This document shows positions 52,190-62,648 of a stretch of 64,000 bases of DNA, piece by piece. The notes under the pieces are model-generated. The model was not told the DNA's origin, did no database searches, and saw only the letters and a list, made by a program, of their open reading frames with translations. The DNA comes from Methanoplanus limicola DSM 2279 (GTDB lineage Archaea > Halobacteriota > Methanomicrobia > Methanomicrobiales > Methanomicrobiaceae), in assembly GCF_000243255.1 (NCBI RefSeq), contig NZ_CM001436.1, positions 2,526,635-2,590,634 of the forward strand, read 5' to 3'. The number at the start of each line of letters is the position of its first letter. Position 1 is the first letter of the stretch. Both the position numbers and the translations under genes were made by a program.

Positions 52190-55100
52190 ATGACAGACGC
52201 TTACGGAATTCAGAATACTCATAAAGAACTTGTTAATAAGCTAAAAAATTACATCCAGTCACAGTATTTTGGACTAAATAATCTGCTTCTTGAAGCAGGA
52301 GATGAACTTTTAGAAAGAGACAATACCATATATCAGGATCCATATATTGAATCAAATCCTTCATATCAGATTATCAGGAATGGTTTATTATCTGCAAAAA
52401 TACCGGAAAACATACGGGATATCCTTCACAGGATGAGTGAACAAAATCTTGGAGTTTTTGATAGTCCGTATGCCCATCAGATAGAGGCATTAGAGTCATT
52501 CTTTCAGGGAAAAGATGTTATGGTTACAACCGGAACCGGTTCAGGTAAGACTGAATGTTTCATGTGGCCAATTCTCGCAAGCCTTGCAGATGAAGCAAAA
52601 AAGAATCCTCAATCCTGGGAAAAAAGAGGGATCAGAGCATTATTACTTTACCCAATGAACGCCCTTGTATCCGATCAGATTGGTCGCCTGCGCAAAATGA
52701 TCGGAGATCAGGATGGCAAATTCCATTCCATATTTTCAGAATATACAAATAATCCAGACATCCGTTACCCACAGTTTGGGATGTACACCGGCAGAACCCC
52801 TTATCCCGGCGACCTGGTCAAAAGTAAAGACAAGGACCTTGCAAAAACAATGGAAAAAGATCTTCTTAATCCGGAAACTGATTTTATCAATGAATTAAAG
52901 AAGATCGGTAGGTATCCTGCAAAGAGAGATCTGGAAGGATTCATTGACAATTTAAAACAGGGAATTCATTCTACAGAACCAGAAGACGCTGAACTTATCA
53001 CCAGATGGGAAATGCAGAATAACTGCCCGGATATACTGGTTACAAACTATACAATGCTTCAGTTTATGCTGATCCGTGATATAGAAAAGCCAATCTGGGA
53101 GAGGACACGGGAATGGCTGAATGCATCTCCGGAAAATAAACTCCTGATTGTTATTGATGAAGCCCATATGTATCATGGATCCCCCGGAGGTGAAGTTGCA
53201 CTACTCCTCCGGCGTCTGATGTACAAATTAGGAATTAAAAGAGATAAAATCAGGTTTGTCCTCACCAGTGCAAGCATTCCGGTAAAATCAAGTGAAGATA
53301 AAGGAGCTATTCAGAACTTCATTAATGATTTAACAGTCAATAGCCCTGAAAATGAAAATTACTCAGTCATTACAGGCAAGCATAAAGAAATCTCATTAGA
53401 AGGCACTGCTAAATTCAAAGCAAACAAAATTTCAGATATATCTGTTGATAACTTCCTGAAAGATGAAGAAACAAGAATTTCAGAGATTAAAAAATATTTC
53501 AAGGCTTTAAATAAAAATATTCCGGACTTTACATATAACGAACTGGAAAATTATCTGTTCGAAAAACTTCCGGAATTTGCCCCGGTTCAGCGACTCATAA
53601 AGTCAACATCCGGAAAAGCAACCAATGTCAAAGAACTTGCAAAAATTGTCTTTCCTGATGATCCTGAAGATACAGCCAACTATGCAATTCAGGTATTACT
53701 GGCTATTATGCCTCTTGCAAAGAGTAAGGAAGGTCAGGTATTATTTCCGGCACGTCTGCATATGTTCTTTAGGGGTCTTGATGGGCTTTTTGCATGTACA
53801 AATCCGGATTGCCCAAATAAGCATTCAGGAGATGGAATAACTCTTGGACAATTATATACTGACAGTAGCAGAGAGGTCTGTTCCTGCGGTGGAAAAATAT
53901 ATGAATTAGTCAATGACCGTCGATGTGGAGCCATATTCATCAAAGGATACATGAGCAACAATGTATCAGCTGACGGAAATGATATCTGGAGATATCCCGG
54001 AGAAAAGTATTATCATGATATGAAAGAGGTTCACTTTTATATTGTTCCGGAAAAATACAGGCTTAAATCAAACAAATTATCAAAGGGTTGGTTAAATTCA
54101 AAAACAGGAGTTTTTACATCCAGCAATCCAAACAATGAAAATGGATTTTTAAAAGTCCTTTATTCACATACTGAAATAAAAAATAAGCCAGGGCAATTGA
54201 CCTTCACAACCTGTCCAAAATGCAATAAATTACTTGGTAGTCGTTCCTTATCTGATTTTTCAACAAAAGGAAATGAACCGTTCTATAATATTGTTGCATC
54301 GCAACTTCATATTCAGCCACCAACAATATTTGACAGAGAAAAACTTGAACGGCAACCAAATGAAGGGAGAAAGGTTTTACTCTTCTCAGACAGCAGACAA
54401 AAAGCTGCTGTTCTTGCAAAGGATATGACAAGATCAGCAGATGATGAGGCTGCCAGATCAGCAATTGTTCTTGCAGGATATAACCTTCAGAAGTGGTCTG
54501 AAAAGTATAATGAAAAGATAACATTAGAGATGTTATATCCGGCATTTCTTGAAATTGCAGGCATCAACCATTTAAGACTGTTCTATGGTGGAGATAGGGA
54601 CAAATTCAATAGAGATATTGAAAATATCAAAAAGGACATTAACCAGGCAAAACGAAGAAATAAAACACTAAAATATCATAACTTAGCTGAAAAACTACGG
54701 AATCCACCAGGATTATATTCTGAACAGTTGTTGAAAAACCTATGTTCATCATATAGATCTCTTGTAGATCTTGGACTCTGCTGGTTAATTCCAAGTAATC
54801 TGGAAGATATTGAAGACTCCATTGACGAATTAGCAGAAGAGAGCATCAACATTTCTGAAGAAGACTTTACTGCTCTTTTTTCTGCATGGGCTTATTACCT
54901 TTGCACAGATAAATATGCACTTGGAGAGAGTATTTCCAATAAAGTAAGAGATAATGTTTTTCTCTATTCTTACGGTCGTTTTGGAGTTGAAAATAAAGAC
55001 ATAAATAAAATGCCCCCTTTCCTCAAAAAAATTCTTAATTCACAGGGATATAATGAGGAAAAAATCTTATTAATCCAAAAGAACCTTCATCATAATTTTC

Positions 55101-57481
55101 TTAGAACAGGAAGCGAAGAGCAGGAATCAAATTTTCTGCTTCTCAACAAAATCTCACTGAAGTTTGATGATAATCATGAGTGGTTCCGCTGCAAAAAATG
55201 CTCTGGTATTTTTCCATATACTCTGTGGGGTCACTGCGCAAGATGTGGTGAAAAGTCAATAGAAAAGATAGCTGATTTTGAAAGATACAGATTCTGGAGA
55301 GAGCCTATATTAAAGGCGCTTGATGAAGGTACCGGAAGGGAAATAAAAACAATAAATTCAGAGGAACATACGGCTCAGTTGTCACATAAAGATCAACGCC
55401 AAAAAACATGGTCCAAAACTGAAAATTATGAAATGAGATTCCAGAATATTTTATTTGAAGAGGAGTTTCCAATTGATGTTCTGAGCTGTACAACGACAAT
55501 GGAAGTAGGGATCGATATTGGTTCACTTACTGCAATAAGTCTTAGAAATGTTCCACCTATGAGAGAAAATTATCAGCAAAGAGCTGGTCGTGCAGGCAGA
55601 AGGGGTTCTTCAGTTTCAACAATAGTAACATATGCACAGAACGGACCCCATGATGGCTGGTATTTTAACAATCCTGAGGAAATAATCTCCGGGAAAACAC
55701 GCCTACCCTGGATTGATGTAAATAACAAAAAACTAAATAAAAGACACCTGAATTTAGTGATTTTAAATGATTTCCTGAGCCTTCAGGAAACCAACCTTGC
55801 AGAATGTGACACCGCAGAATTTTACAACAATTATTATAATGCCTTTCTGGATTACCTTAATAATTATAGATTCAGGCAGGACTTTATAGATACAATGCTC
55901 TCTGAGAATTACAATAACAATGCCCCCATTGATGAATTCAGAAGAGATCTTATAGATAACTTAAAAGAGATCAGAAAATCTGTACTTAAAAACCCTGAAA
56001 GATATACATCAAATGAAAGTGAAAAATTCACACTTCTCGATCACCTTAATTCAGAAGGAATACTCCCAACATATTCTTTTCCACAGAACGTTGTTGGATT
56101 TTATATCGAAGATAAAAATGGAGAAATTGATCAAAAACCGGAGCGTTCACTTGATATTGCAATAAGTGAATATGCACCCGGTAAAATACTTGTCGTAGAT
56201 AAGAAAACATACAAGGTCGGAGGTATTTACAGCCACCATTCTAAATTTAAAGAGGGTTTTTATGAAAAACAGGCGAAACCCTATTTTGAAGATCCTAACT
56301 ACCTTTTTGAATTATATCAATGTGAAAATTCTGAATGTGGATGGACATCAATAGAGATACCACCAAATAATCAATGTCCTTTCTGCAAATCAAAAATAAT
56401 TTCAGACCATAAAATGTTAAGACCATGGGGTTTTGCTCCGGTAAATGGTACAAGTATTCCGGAATCATGGGCAGAGGTTGAATATTCATATGCCGAAGAA
56501 CCATGTTATTTTGCAGAACCGGTTCATAACGACCTGAAAAATACTGGATTTCCACATATACAGGCAGCAAACCGTTCAGATAAAATAACTATTATTAATA
56601 AAGGAATTAAGGGACTTGGATTTAATGTTTGCAGAGAATGTGGCGCAGCTGAAGTTGCACAAACTTCCGAACCCTCCCTTAAAGGAATAGGAAGACCATA
56701 TGTTCCCCGTTCAAAAAACAGATATCCATGCTACCATTATAATAGTTCCAATATTGAAAATGTATTTCTCGGTCATACTTTCAACACTGATATGGTCATC
56801 TTTGAATTTGATCTTGATAAAAATAAGATAAACACTGATTACAACGGACTATGGATCAAAAATGCTGCAGTTACTTTAACCGAGGCCATGCTTATGGCAG
56901 CAAGCAGAAGTCTTGACATAGAATATTCTGAGCTTAAGGCAGGATACAGAATTCACAGTAATAATGAAAATGTGTTTGTGGACATTTATATTTATGACAG
57001 TTTATCAAGCGGTGCCGGATATTCTTCAGAGTTATTAAATATAACTGAACTAATTTTTGAAAATACAAAAGAAACTCTAAATTGTCCATCTAATTGTGAA
57101 TCTGCCTGCCATAACTGTTTAAAACACTACTGGAATAAATACCGTCAGGACAAATTAGACCGATATGCAGCTCTCGATTTACTTAACTGGGGAATGTACA
57201 ATAAACTCCCTGAAGATATTACAAAAGAAGAACAGATTAAAATTCTAAAACCTTTAGAAGAGAGATTAAAAAGTTTTGACTCAGCCATTCATCTTATTAA
57301 TGATAAAAATGAGATATTTATTTCAAATGCCAGTATTAAAAAGAAAATCATTGTATATCCTGCTATGTACAATCTCCCAAACAGAAGAGATACAATTTAC
57401 CTGTCCGATAAAATGGTTAAAAGAGCGTTACCCGTAGCATACAAAATTATCAAAAAATATTTTTCCAATAATAATCCCTGA
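52190..57481 (+). CDS. Giant DEAH helicase with C-terminal DUF1998 (DruE-like)
   Basis: 1763 residues, ATG behind GGTGATC. Superfamily-2 motifs: TGTGSGKTE at 114-122, YPMNALVSDQ, VIDEAHMYH near 322, LTSASIP, LFSDSRQKAAVL, TTTMEVGIDIGSL, QRAGRAGRRG near 1128. A large insert lies between the two RecA domains (about 480-700) with Cys pairs; further Cys pairs occur at CKKC...CARC and CENSEC...CPFC. The C-terminal DUF1998 (about 1555-1670) ends LNCPSNCESACHNCLKHY. This size and order are those of DruE of Druantia and of related defence helicases. The three companions do not match the Druantia proteins I know. Confidence 0.85.
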   Translation: MTDAYGIQNTHKELVNKLKNYIQSQYFGLNNLLLEAGDELLERDNTIYQDPYIESNPSYQIIRNGLLSAKIPENIRDILHRMSEQNLGVFDSPYAHQIEALESFFQGKDVMVTTGTGSGKTECFMWPILASLADEAKKNPQSWEKRGIRALLLYPMNALVSDQIGRLRKMIGDQDGKFHSIFSEYTNNPDIRYPQFGMYTGRTPYPGDLVKSKDKDLAKTMEKDLLNPETDFINELKKIGRYPAKRDLEGFIDNLKQGIHSTEPEDAELITRWEMQNNCPDILVTNYTMLQFMLIRDIEKPIWERTREWLNASPENKLLIVIDEAHMYHGSPGGEVALLLRRLMYKLGIKRDKIRFVLTSASIPVKSSEDKGAIQNFINDLTVNSPENENYSVITGKHKEISLEGTAKFKANKISDISVDNFLKDEETRISEIKKYFKALNKNIPDFTYNELENYLFEKLPEFAPVQRLIKSTSGKATNVKELAKIVFPDDPEDTANYAIQVLLAIMPLAKSKEGQVLFPARLHMFFRGLDGLFACTNPDCPNKHSGDGITLGQLYTDSSREVCSCGGKIYELVNDRRCGAIFIKGYMSNNVSADGNDIWRYPGEKYYHDMKEVHFYIVPEKYRLKSNKLSKGWLNSKTGVFTSSNPNNENGFLKVLYSHTEIKNKPGQLTFTTCPKCNKLLGSRSLSDFSTKGNEPFYNIVASQLHIQPPTIFDREKLERQPNEGRKVLLFSDSRQKAAVLAKDMTRSADDEAARSAIVLAGYNLQKWSEKYNEKITLEMLYPAFLEIAGINHLRLFYGGDRDKFNRDIENIKKDINQAKRRNKTLKYHNLAEKLRNPPGLYSEQLLKNLCSSYRSLVDLGLCWLIPSNLEDIEDSIDELAEESINISEEDFTALFSAWAYYLCTDKYALGESISNKVRDNVFLYSYGRFGVENKDINKMPPFLKKILNSQGYNEEKILLIQKNLHHNFLRTGSEEQESNFLLLNKISLKFDDNHEWFRCKKCSGIFPYTLWGHCARCGEKSIEKIADFERYRFWREPILKALDEGTGREIKTINSEEHTAQLSHKDQRQKTWSKTENYEMRFQNILFEEEFPIDVLSCTTTMEVGIDIGSLTAISLRNVPPMRENYQQRAGRAGRRGSSVSTIVTYAQNGPHDGWYFNNPEEIISGKTRLPWIDVNNKKLNKRHLNLVILNDFLSLQETNLAECDTAEFYNNYYNAFLDYLNNYRFRQDFIDTMLSENYNNNAPIDEFRRDLIDNLKEIRKSVLKNPERYTSNESEKFTLLDHLNSEGILPTYSFPQNVVGFYIEDKNGEIDQKPERSLDIAISEYAPGKILVVDKKTYKVGGIYSHHSKFKEGFYEKQAKPYFEDPNYLFELYQCENSECGWTSIEIPPNNQCPFCKSKIISDHKMLRPWGFAPVNGTSIPESWAEVEYSYAEEPCYFAEPVHNDLKNTGFPHIQAANRSDKITIINKGIKGLGFNVCRECGAAEVAQTSEPSLKGIGRPYVPRSKNRYPCYHYNSSNIENVFLGHTFNTDMVIFEFDLDKNKINTDYNGLWIKNAAVTLTEAMLMAASRSLDIEYSELKAGYRIHSNNENVFVDIYIYDSLSSGAGYSSELLNITELIFENTKETLNCPSNCESACHNCLKHYWNKYRQDKLDRYAALDLLNWGMYNKLPEDITKEEQIKILKPLEERLKSFDSAIHLINDKNEIFISNASIKKKIIVYPAMYNLPNRRDTIYLSDKMVKRALPVAYKIIKKYFSNNNP

Positions 57482-57711
57482 TTTTTTAATTGCTGAACAT
57501 CTTGTATATTACATAAGAAAAGCCGGATGATTAAAAATTATAGAAAAGAGACATCAGATAAATATTCAGCCCCCTACCCGGCAAAAATCCCCTCCAAAAA
57601 TACGGCAGAACTCCAATAAGGGCTGACATTCACCCCGGCTCAATAGCATAATCAACATCAGCTTGTGCATGAATTGCCATCGTGTCAAATGTGAAAATTT
57701 TCAAAAAATCC

Positions 57712-59850
57712 TTAATATCTCCGGCAGAAATGCTTCATAATATACTCACCCGTATGCTTTGGCGACAGCTCAACCGAGGCTGAATCCTCCCGGATATAAA
57801 AAATCTCCTCACTGCCACCATCCGGACTGTCCCTTAAAACGACATAAAAAGGAACATCATCAGACTTAAAGACCTGAATCCAGCATAATATCTCTCCTTT
57901 CACCTCATGAAAATCTATAGCAAAATAACGGCTGAAATGGTTCTTCACATCCTTTGGATAGATCATCTTATTGATGACATCATCAACGATTTTTCTCCGG
58001 TAGCCGTCCGTATTGCGGCTCCGGAGTTTTGAAAACTCACTCTCAATGCCGACAATATTAAGTGAATCATCCTCCGGATTCTCCTTAACTCCGATAATAA
58101 GATTCCCGCCATTACTATTCAGAAAAGAGACAATATTCCTTGCAATCTTAAACTTAGAATAACCACGCCCAAGCCACCCGAATCTGTTATCATCAACATA
58201 ATTCTCCGGGTTCTCACTCCAGAACGCACTCGTCTTAAATTCAGCAACTCCCCTCTCACCGGAATCAATAATATCCAGCAGATTCTGAAGTTTCTTCGGC
58301 TTAACCTCCATCTCCGGTCTTAAAGAACGGCTGAAATGAATATTACTTATACTGCGGGAATAGTCCAGATTCAAAATCTCCTCATCACTCCTGGCAAAGA
58401 TCACATCATTAACAAACTCACCAAAAAACTTCAGTGCCTTATCCCCTTCAGCCCATTCATGATAGCAGTGTAAAATCTCAGCCCCCGTCTCCTTCTCAAC
58501 ATATTCCCAGTCAATGCTCCGGTGATAACTCCCGATATCACAGTCTGTAAAATCAAAGATAAGCTTAACACCCCTTACAGTGATATAATCTGCCAGAATC
58601 TTTGAAAGCGTCTTATTCTTCGTCCACTGCCAGTAAGCCGCATTGTCATTCCCAAACTGGCAGCTGTAATTCTGGACATACTCAAAAGGACTTAAAAGAC
58701 CGTAACATGCAGATATTATCAGAAGATGTTTATCCGAATGTAAAAGCCTCCCTCTTCCCTCATCATCAAGCCCGTCATAGAAATCACCGTTATACCTGAA
58801 GATTGCCGGAAGATACTCCCCGCTCTCATCTCCGCCGGAAAAATCAGGACCGTATCTTAAATCACGGTTATTGATGATCTCATTCTCAAAATTATCCCAC
58901 ACAATCTTATTACTCCTTATCTTCCCGTAGATCTCAGCCCTGTTCTCCATAATAAGCCTTACAGACTCAGGCCCGACACCGCTGTCAGCAAACGAAAATT
59001 CCGGAGAATAACCTGACTTCTCTCCATCAGAAGATTTATGGAAGGAATCAACAGTGAGAATCAGGACAGGACCTTCCGGCTTATAATCAGAGTAATTCAG
59101 GTCGTACTCCTCATCCGGAAAAACAACATCAGTAAGCGGACTGAGGACAATCCCGTTAATCTGGGCATAGAATATCGCCTTCTCAACATCCGCCGCTCTC
59201 CAGCCAGAACCGGTCTTCTCATTCAGAAAGGACGAATAATCACGGCAGAACTCAGTCAGGCCCTTATAGGCATTGTAATTGCTTATCGCGTCATCCTCAC
59301 CCGAACCGCTCACAACTCCAGAACGGAAAACGAAATCAGGCCTGCCGGAATAACCAAACCTCTTCTTATTGCTGTTCCACCACCTGCCTGTATGCCGGTC
59401 AGTCATCGGATAATTATCCGGATCATAAAACGAAAGAAAAGTGACCGGAATCGCAAAACCACTGTCAAAACCCGACAGGCGCCTCATCTCAAAGAAATTT
59501 CCGACTGTAAAATCCCCGGCCAGTCTCTTAAGGGAATGTGCAAATTTATTCCAGGTAACAGGATCAGAAAACCTCCCAAGTATCCGGGATGTAAGACTCT
59601 CCCTTCTGTCATTGCTGTAATAATTCTTCCAGAAGCAGACCTCACCGGAAACTGCAAAATTCGCAGCTCCGGGCCTGTTAACTGCCGACCGGAACTTCTC
59701 TTCAAAATCAGGAAGATTTTTGGGAGTTATAACATCAGTAAAATAGCCTTCATATTCCTGTGAACCGCTGAAATCAGAGAGATTCACATTCCAGATGAAT
59801 TCAGACGCAGCTTTTGCCCACCCGTCAGCCGCCTGAACATTACCCGCCAT
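57712..59850 (-). CDS. Fusion of a YaaA-like region and an AlbA/Schlafen domain
   Basis: 712 residues. The first 250 or so are unassigned (a block YPMTDRHTGRWW resembles part of a helix-hairpin-helix glycosylase-like fold, weakly). Residues about 355-470 (KHLLIISACYGLLSPFEYVQ, YEHK-like region, DFTDCDIGSYH) resemble YaaA, a DNA-binding fold. From about 530 comes an AlbA_2 domain: GERGVAEFKTSAFWSEN, IVSFLNSNGGNLIIGVKE, YPKDVKNHFSRYFAIDF. Such fusions are typical of defence genes. It lies 230 bases from the helicase, on the opposite strand. Confidence 0.65.
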   Translation of the reverse strand: MAGNVQAADGWAKAASEFIWNVNLSDFSGSQEYEGYFTDVITPKNLPDFEEKFRSAVNRPGAANFAVSGEVCFWKNYYSNDRRESLTSRILGRFSDPVTWNKFAHSLKRLAGDFTVGNFFEMRRLSGFDSGFAIPVTFLSFYDPDNYPMTDRHTGRWWNSNKKRFGYSGRPDFVFRSGVVSGSGEDDAISNYNAYKGLTEFCRDYSSFLNEKTGSGWRAADVEKAIFYAQINGIVLSPLTDVVFPDEEYDLNYSDYKPEGPVLILTVDSFHKSSDGEKSGYSPEFSFADSGVGPESVRLIMENRAEIYGKIRSNKIVWDNFENEIINNRDLRYGPDFSGGDESGEYLPAIFRYNGDFYDGLDDEGRGRLLHSDKHLLIISACYGLLSPFEYVQNYSCQFGNDNAAYWQWTKNKTLSKILADYITVRGVKLIFDFTDCDIGSYHRSIDWEYVEKETGAEILHCYHEWAEGDKALKFFGEFVNDVIFARSDEEILNLDYSRSISNIHFSRSLRPEMEVKPKKLQNLLDIIDSGERGVAEFKTSAFWSENPENYVDDNRFGWLGRGYSKFKIARNIVSFLNSNGGNLIIGVKENPEDDSLNIVGIESEFSKLRSRNTDGYRRKIVDDVINKMIYPKDVKNHFSRYFAIDFHEVKGEILCWIQVFKSDDVPFYVVLRDSPDGGSEEIFYIREDSASVELSPKHTGEYIMKHFCRRY

Positions 59851-59916
59851 ATAGTTAAATAAAACGTAATGATAAAAAAGCCCTCTTAAACTTAACAGAA
59901 TACGAAAAAATAAAGA

Positions 59917-60072
59917 TCATTCCGGATTAGAATCAGTTTTAATCCATTTGGTGTTCTCACACCTTGGGCAGACCGGAAGGACCTCCGAATCATCCTTAAG
60001 AGTAATTATCTCAGAGCATAATATGCACCTGTAATTCCCCTTTCCGGCCGCCTGACCTGTTGAAAATCTCAT
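59917..60072 (-). CDS. Small zinc-ribbon protein
   Basis: 51 residues: MRFSTGQAAGKGNYRCILCS, then EIITLKDDSEVLPVCPRCEN, then TKWIKTDSNPE. Two CxxC knuckles 16 residues apart make a full rubredoxin-type zinc ribbon, close to a known family of short zinc-ribbon proteins that begin with a F.TGQ.aG.G.Y pattern. Function unknown. A short palindrome (CAGCTGGCTGCCCAG, 60087 on) lies just upstream of the start. Confidence 0.75.
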   Translation of the reverse strand: MRFSTGQAAGKGNYRCILCSEIITLKDDSEVLPVCPRCENTKWIKTDSNPE

Positions 60073-60236
60073 TTAATTCACCCTTTAGCTGGGGCAGCTG
60101 GCTGCCCAGAACATATTGGTGTCAACGGTATATAACATTATATAAATTTAACCATACGTCGCAGAAAAATAAATCATATAGAAATATAGAGCAAAAATAT
60201 CAAATATAATTGCAAAAAGTAAGATAAATAGAAATA

Positions 60237-60974
60237 TTATTCAATATAATACCTGAAAACTTTACTGACAGGTGAAAGATTATAACTCTCTACAGAATAT
60301 ACATCCGGAATCCTCTCCGGAAGAACATACCCGTTAATATCATACTCCAGCGTCAGCCCTTCCTCTGTTTTCAGACTCTCCGGAAAGGCAAGATTTACCA
60401 TAACAAGGAATGACTCAGGTGATTCTGCCGGAATTAAAGGCCCGCTCAGTCTGACTTCCTGAAAAGATTCTTTCTCAAAATAACCGACAATTATTTTTCC
60501 TTCTCCGGATTTCGGGTCATACCTGCTGTATTCGCCATATGCGCCATCAGTATTTTTCTTAATCTTAATATCAGAGAGAGTCTCAAACGTGACATTGACA
60601 AGATCATATCCGACATTATTGAAGAGAAGAATATCAAAGTACAGCTTACCGTCCTTCACTTCTATATCAGGAGTATAAGCCGGAGGGTCAAATCCGGGCG
60701 GAAAGTGAGTGCTTACAGCCGAAGAAGAATCATACTCACCGGGCTTTATATGCAGTTCCCACTCCCCGTCATTATAGCTCACTTCAGTTTCAGCACGATA
60801 GCCGGGAATACCATCCGGAGACAGGAGATAAAACGTATCTGAGTAGTGCACCTCAAATACAGGCCCGCATCGCGGATTGCAGCTGTCAGGTGCCGTAGCC
60901 AGAAGAATGAACGAACCTCCGGCAAAGAAGATCACAGCCGCAAAAAGTATATACAACAATGTATTCTCTTTCAT
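60237..60974 (-). CDS. Membrane-anchored outer-face protein
   Basis: 245 residues. One N-terminal membrane helix (LLYILFAAVIFFAGGSFILLA) and then a beta-rich domain outside the cell with one CNPRC pair. No family recognised. It begins 1 base after the stop of the membrane-propeller gene, so it belongs to the leftward operon. Confidence 0.65.
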   Translation of the reverse strand: MKENTLLYILFAAVIFFAGGSFILLATAPDSCNPRCGPVFEVHYSDTFYLLSPDGIPGYRAETEVSYNDGEWELHIKPGEYDSSSAVSTHFPPGFDPPAYTPDIEVKDGKLYFDILLFNNVGYDLVNVTFETLSDIKIKKNTDGAYGEYSRYDPKSGEGKIIVGYFEKESFQEVRLSGPLIPAESPESFLVMVNLAFPESLKTEEGLTLEYDINGYVLPERIPDVYSVESYNLSPVSKVFRYYIE

Positions 60975-60975
60975 C

Positions 60976-62646
60976 TCACACCATCCCCTCTGTTGTGAAT
61001 ACGCACAGATAATCCCCGTCAGCGGTCTGCATGATTTTTAACCCGCCAAAATTCCCCGGAATAAGCGTCTCCCCTTCGTGACACTTTCCGTCATAATACT
61101 CCCCGTCAAACGAACAGCTCTTCATATAAAGACCACTTAAACCGACAGAGGTAATATCTCCTGCTGTAAATATGTCATAACCTAAAAATTTGTCTTCAAA
61201 AACCTCCTGAGAGGAGGAAAAATCCACAAATACGTCATTATACTCTCCGGAATTGGTATTGTAAAACCTGAAATACCTGTCAAATTCAGAGACCGGCCGG
61301 TCATCATACCGGATAATATCATCAATAAGGACCATATCATCCCCGTTCTTACCTGTATACTCCTGGACAGCTGAAGCATGACTGCTCCCGACAAACTCCT
61401 CCTTTACAAAATTTAAGGAATCATCAAGCCATAAAACCTTAAGCCTGCCCGAATCATCATCTGTTACCGACATATAGTAACCTCCGCCTGAGGATGTCAG
61501 AATTCCTCCGGTATTCATACGATAGAGCCGCTCAGAATAACCAGACTCGCCGTATGACTTAATATCAGAGAAATTTCCGTTAAAGTCCATAAATGCACAG
61601 TATTTACCCCATCTGAGAAACAGTTTATCATCTCCCGGATATACCATCTCAACCCGGTTTCCGCTTCTCTTTAAGTCCTCCGGAACAGAAGTATGCAGGA
61701 TAAGACTTCCGTCATAGCCAATGATGAATATATTCTTAGCCTCATCAGAGACGGCAAAGCCGGTCCCAAAAATTTCAGTGCCACAGCTTATGGGGTGCGG
61801 ACTTCTAAGGATGGGTATCTTATCCGAAGTTATACCGTCACGACCGGAAAAGGCCAGATAATTAATATCCCCCCTCTCTCTATAGTCATGTCCGAATATG
61901 GCAAATGTCCCGTTTTTCATCTCAACAACAGGCACAGCACGATCATACGTAGTGTTTAACAGCCCAATTTTACTTATGCTGTCCCCGTCAGATGATATTA
62001 GAATTAAAGAGAGGTCATAATCATCATATTCTCCGTATCTGATAACCTCCGGCTCATACAAATGAGCTGAAACAAGACCGAAAAATACCGGGACAAATAT
62101 TATCAGGAGGATTAGCAGAACTGAATATACAGAACTTCTCCTGATATAACCGGAATTTACCCTTCCCAAAGAGACAGACCTGCCGGCATAAAAAGAACCG
62201 ATAAGCCCGGCTGTGGCTCCGGATATAACAAACGGAAAGAAGTTTAAAAACGCAGAAATGAGTGTTCCAAACTGAATTAAACTGTTAAAAAACCTTAATG
62301 ATGAAATGGCAAGCGGTAGTGCAAGAATGAAAAAACCGGTGAAAAAGCCGCCAAAGGCGCCGTAATACCTTACCTTCAGAGCATCATTTGTGCCGCTCCT
62401 CTTAAACCTTTCACTGATCAAAATTCCGGAGAAGAACCCGGCAAGGAACTGGACAAAGACGACCAGAGAGACTATCTGCCAGAATGCACCCGTCATCAGA
62501 GCATACATCTGATGACTCCCATAAAAGTACATTATAGCAAAATATGAGATCAAAATGACAACAGTCCCTATAAATCCGCATTTCACCGATATTTTAACCG
62601 ATTTGATAAACAGCCCGCTCCCATTGGAACTGTCGGAATCAGCCAT
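60976..62646 (-). CDS. Multi-helix membrane protein with an outer beta-rich domain
   Basis: 556 residues. Four to five membrane helices occupy the first 215 or so residues (MYFYGSHQMYALM, LVVFVQFLAGFFSGILI, GGFFTGFFILALPLAI, VFVPVFFGLVSAHLYE). Then a long soluble part (about 220-556) has repeated DG/Y-rich strands, such as DDSGRLKVLWLDD and YSERLYRMNTGG, suggesting a beta-propeller. Start ATG behind the gene at 62649. Unknown role; extracellular sensing or binding are possibilities. Confidence 0.65.
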   Translation of the reverse strand: MADSDSSNGSGLFIKSVKISVKCGFIGTVVILISYFAIMYFYGSHQMYALMTGAFWQIVSLVVFVQFLAGFFSGILISERFKRSGTNDALKVRYYGAFGGFFTGFFILALPLAISSLRFFNSLIQFGTLISAFLNFFPFVISGATAGLIGSFYAGRSVSLGRVNSGYIRRSSVYSVLLILLIIFVPVFFGLVSAHLYEPEVIRYGEYDDYDLSLILISSDGDSISKIGLLNTTYDRAVPVVEMKNGTFAIFGHDYRERGDINYLAFSGRDGITSDKIPILRSPHPISCGTEIFGTGFAVSDEAKNIFIIGYDGSLILHTSVPEDLKRSGNRVEMVYPGDDKLFLRWGKYCAFMDFNGNFSDIKSYGESGYSERLYRMNTGGILTSSGGGYYMSVTDDDSGRLKVLWLDDSLNFVKEEFVGSSHASAVQEYTGKNGDDMVLIDDIIRYDDRPVSEFDRYFRFYNTNSGEYNDVFVDFSSSQEVFEDKFLGYDIFTAGDITSVGLSGLYMKSCSFDGEYYDGKCHEGETLIPGNFGGLKIMQTADGDYLCVFTTEGMV

Positions 62647-62648
62647 TC

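Noticed and set aside
58602-59763. Plus-strand open frames opposite the YaaA/AlbA fusion
   Set aside because: Arg/Ile/Lys-rich translation without motifs, typical of the reverse complement of a real gene.
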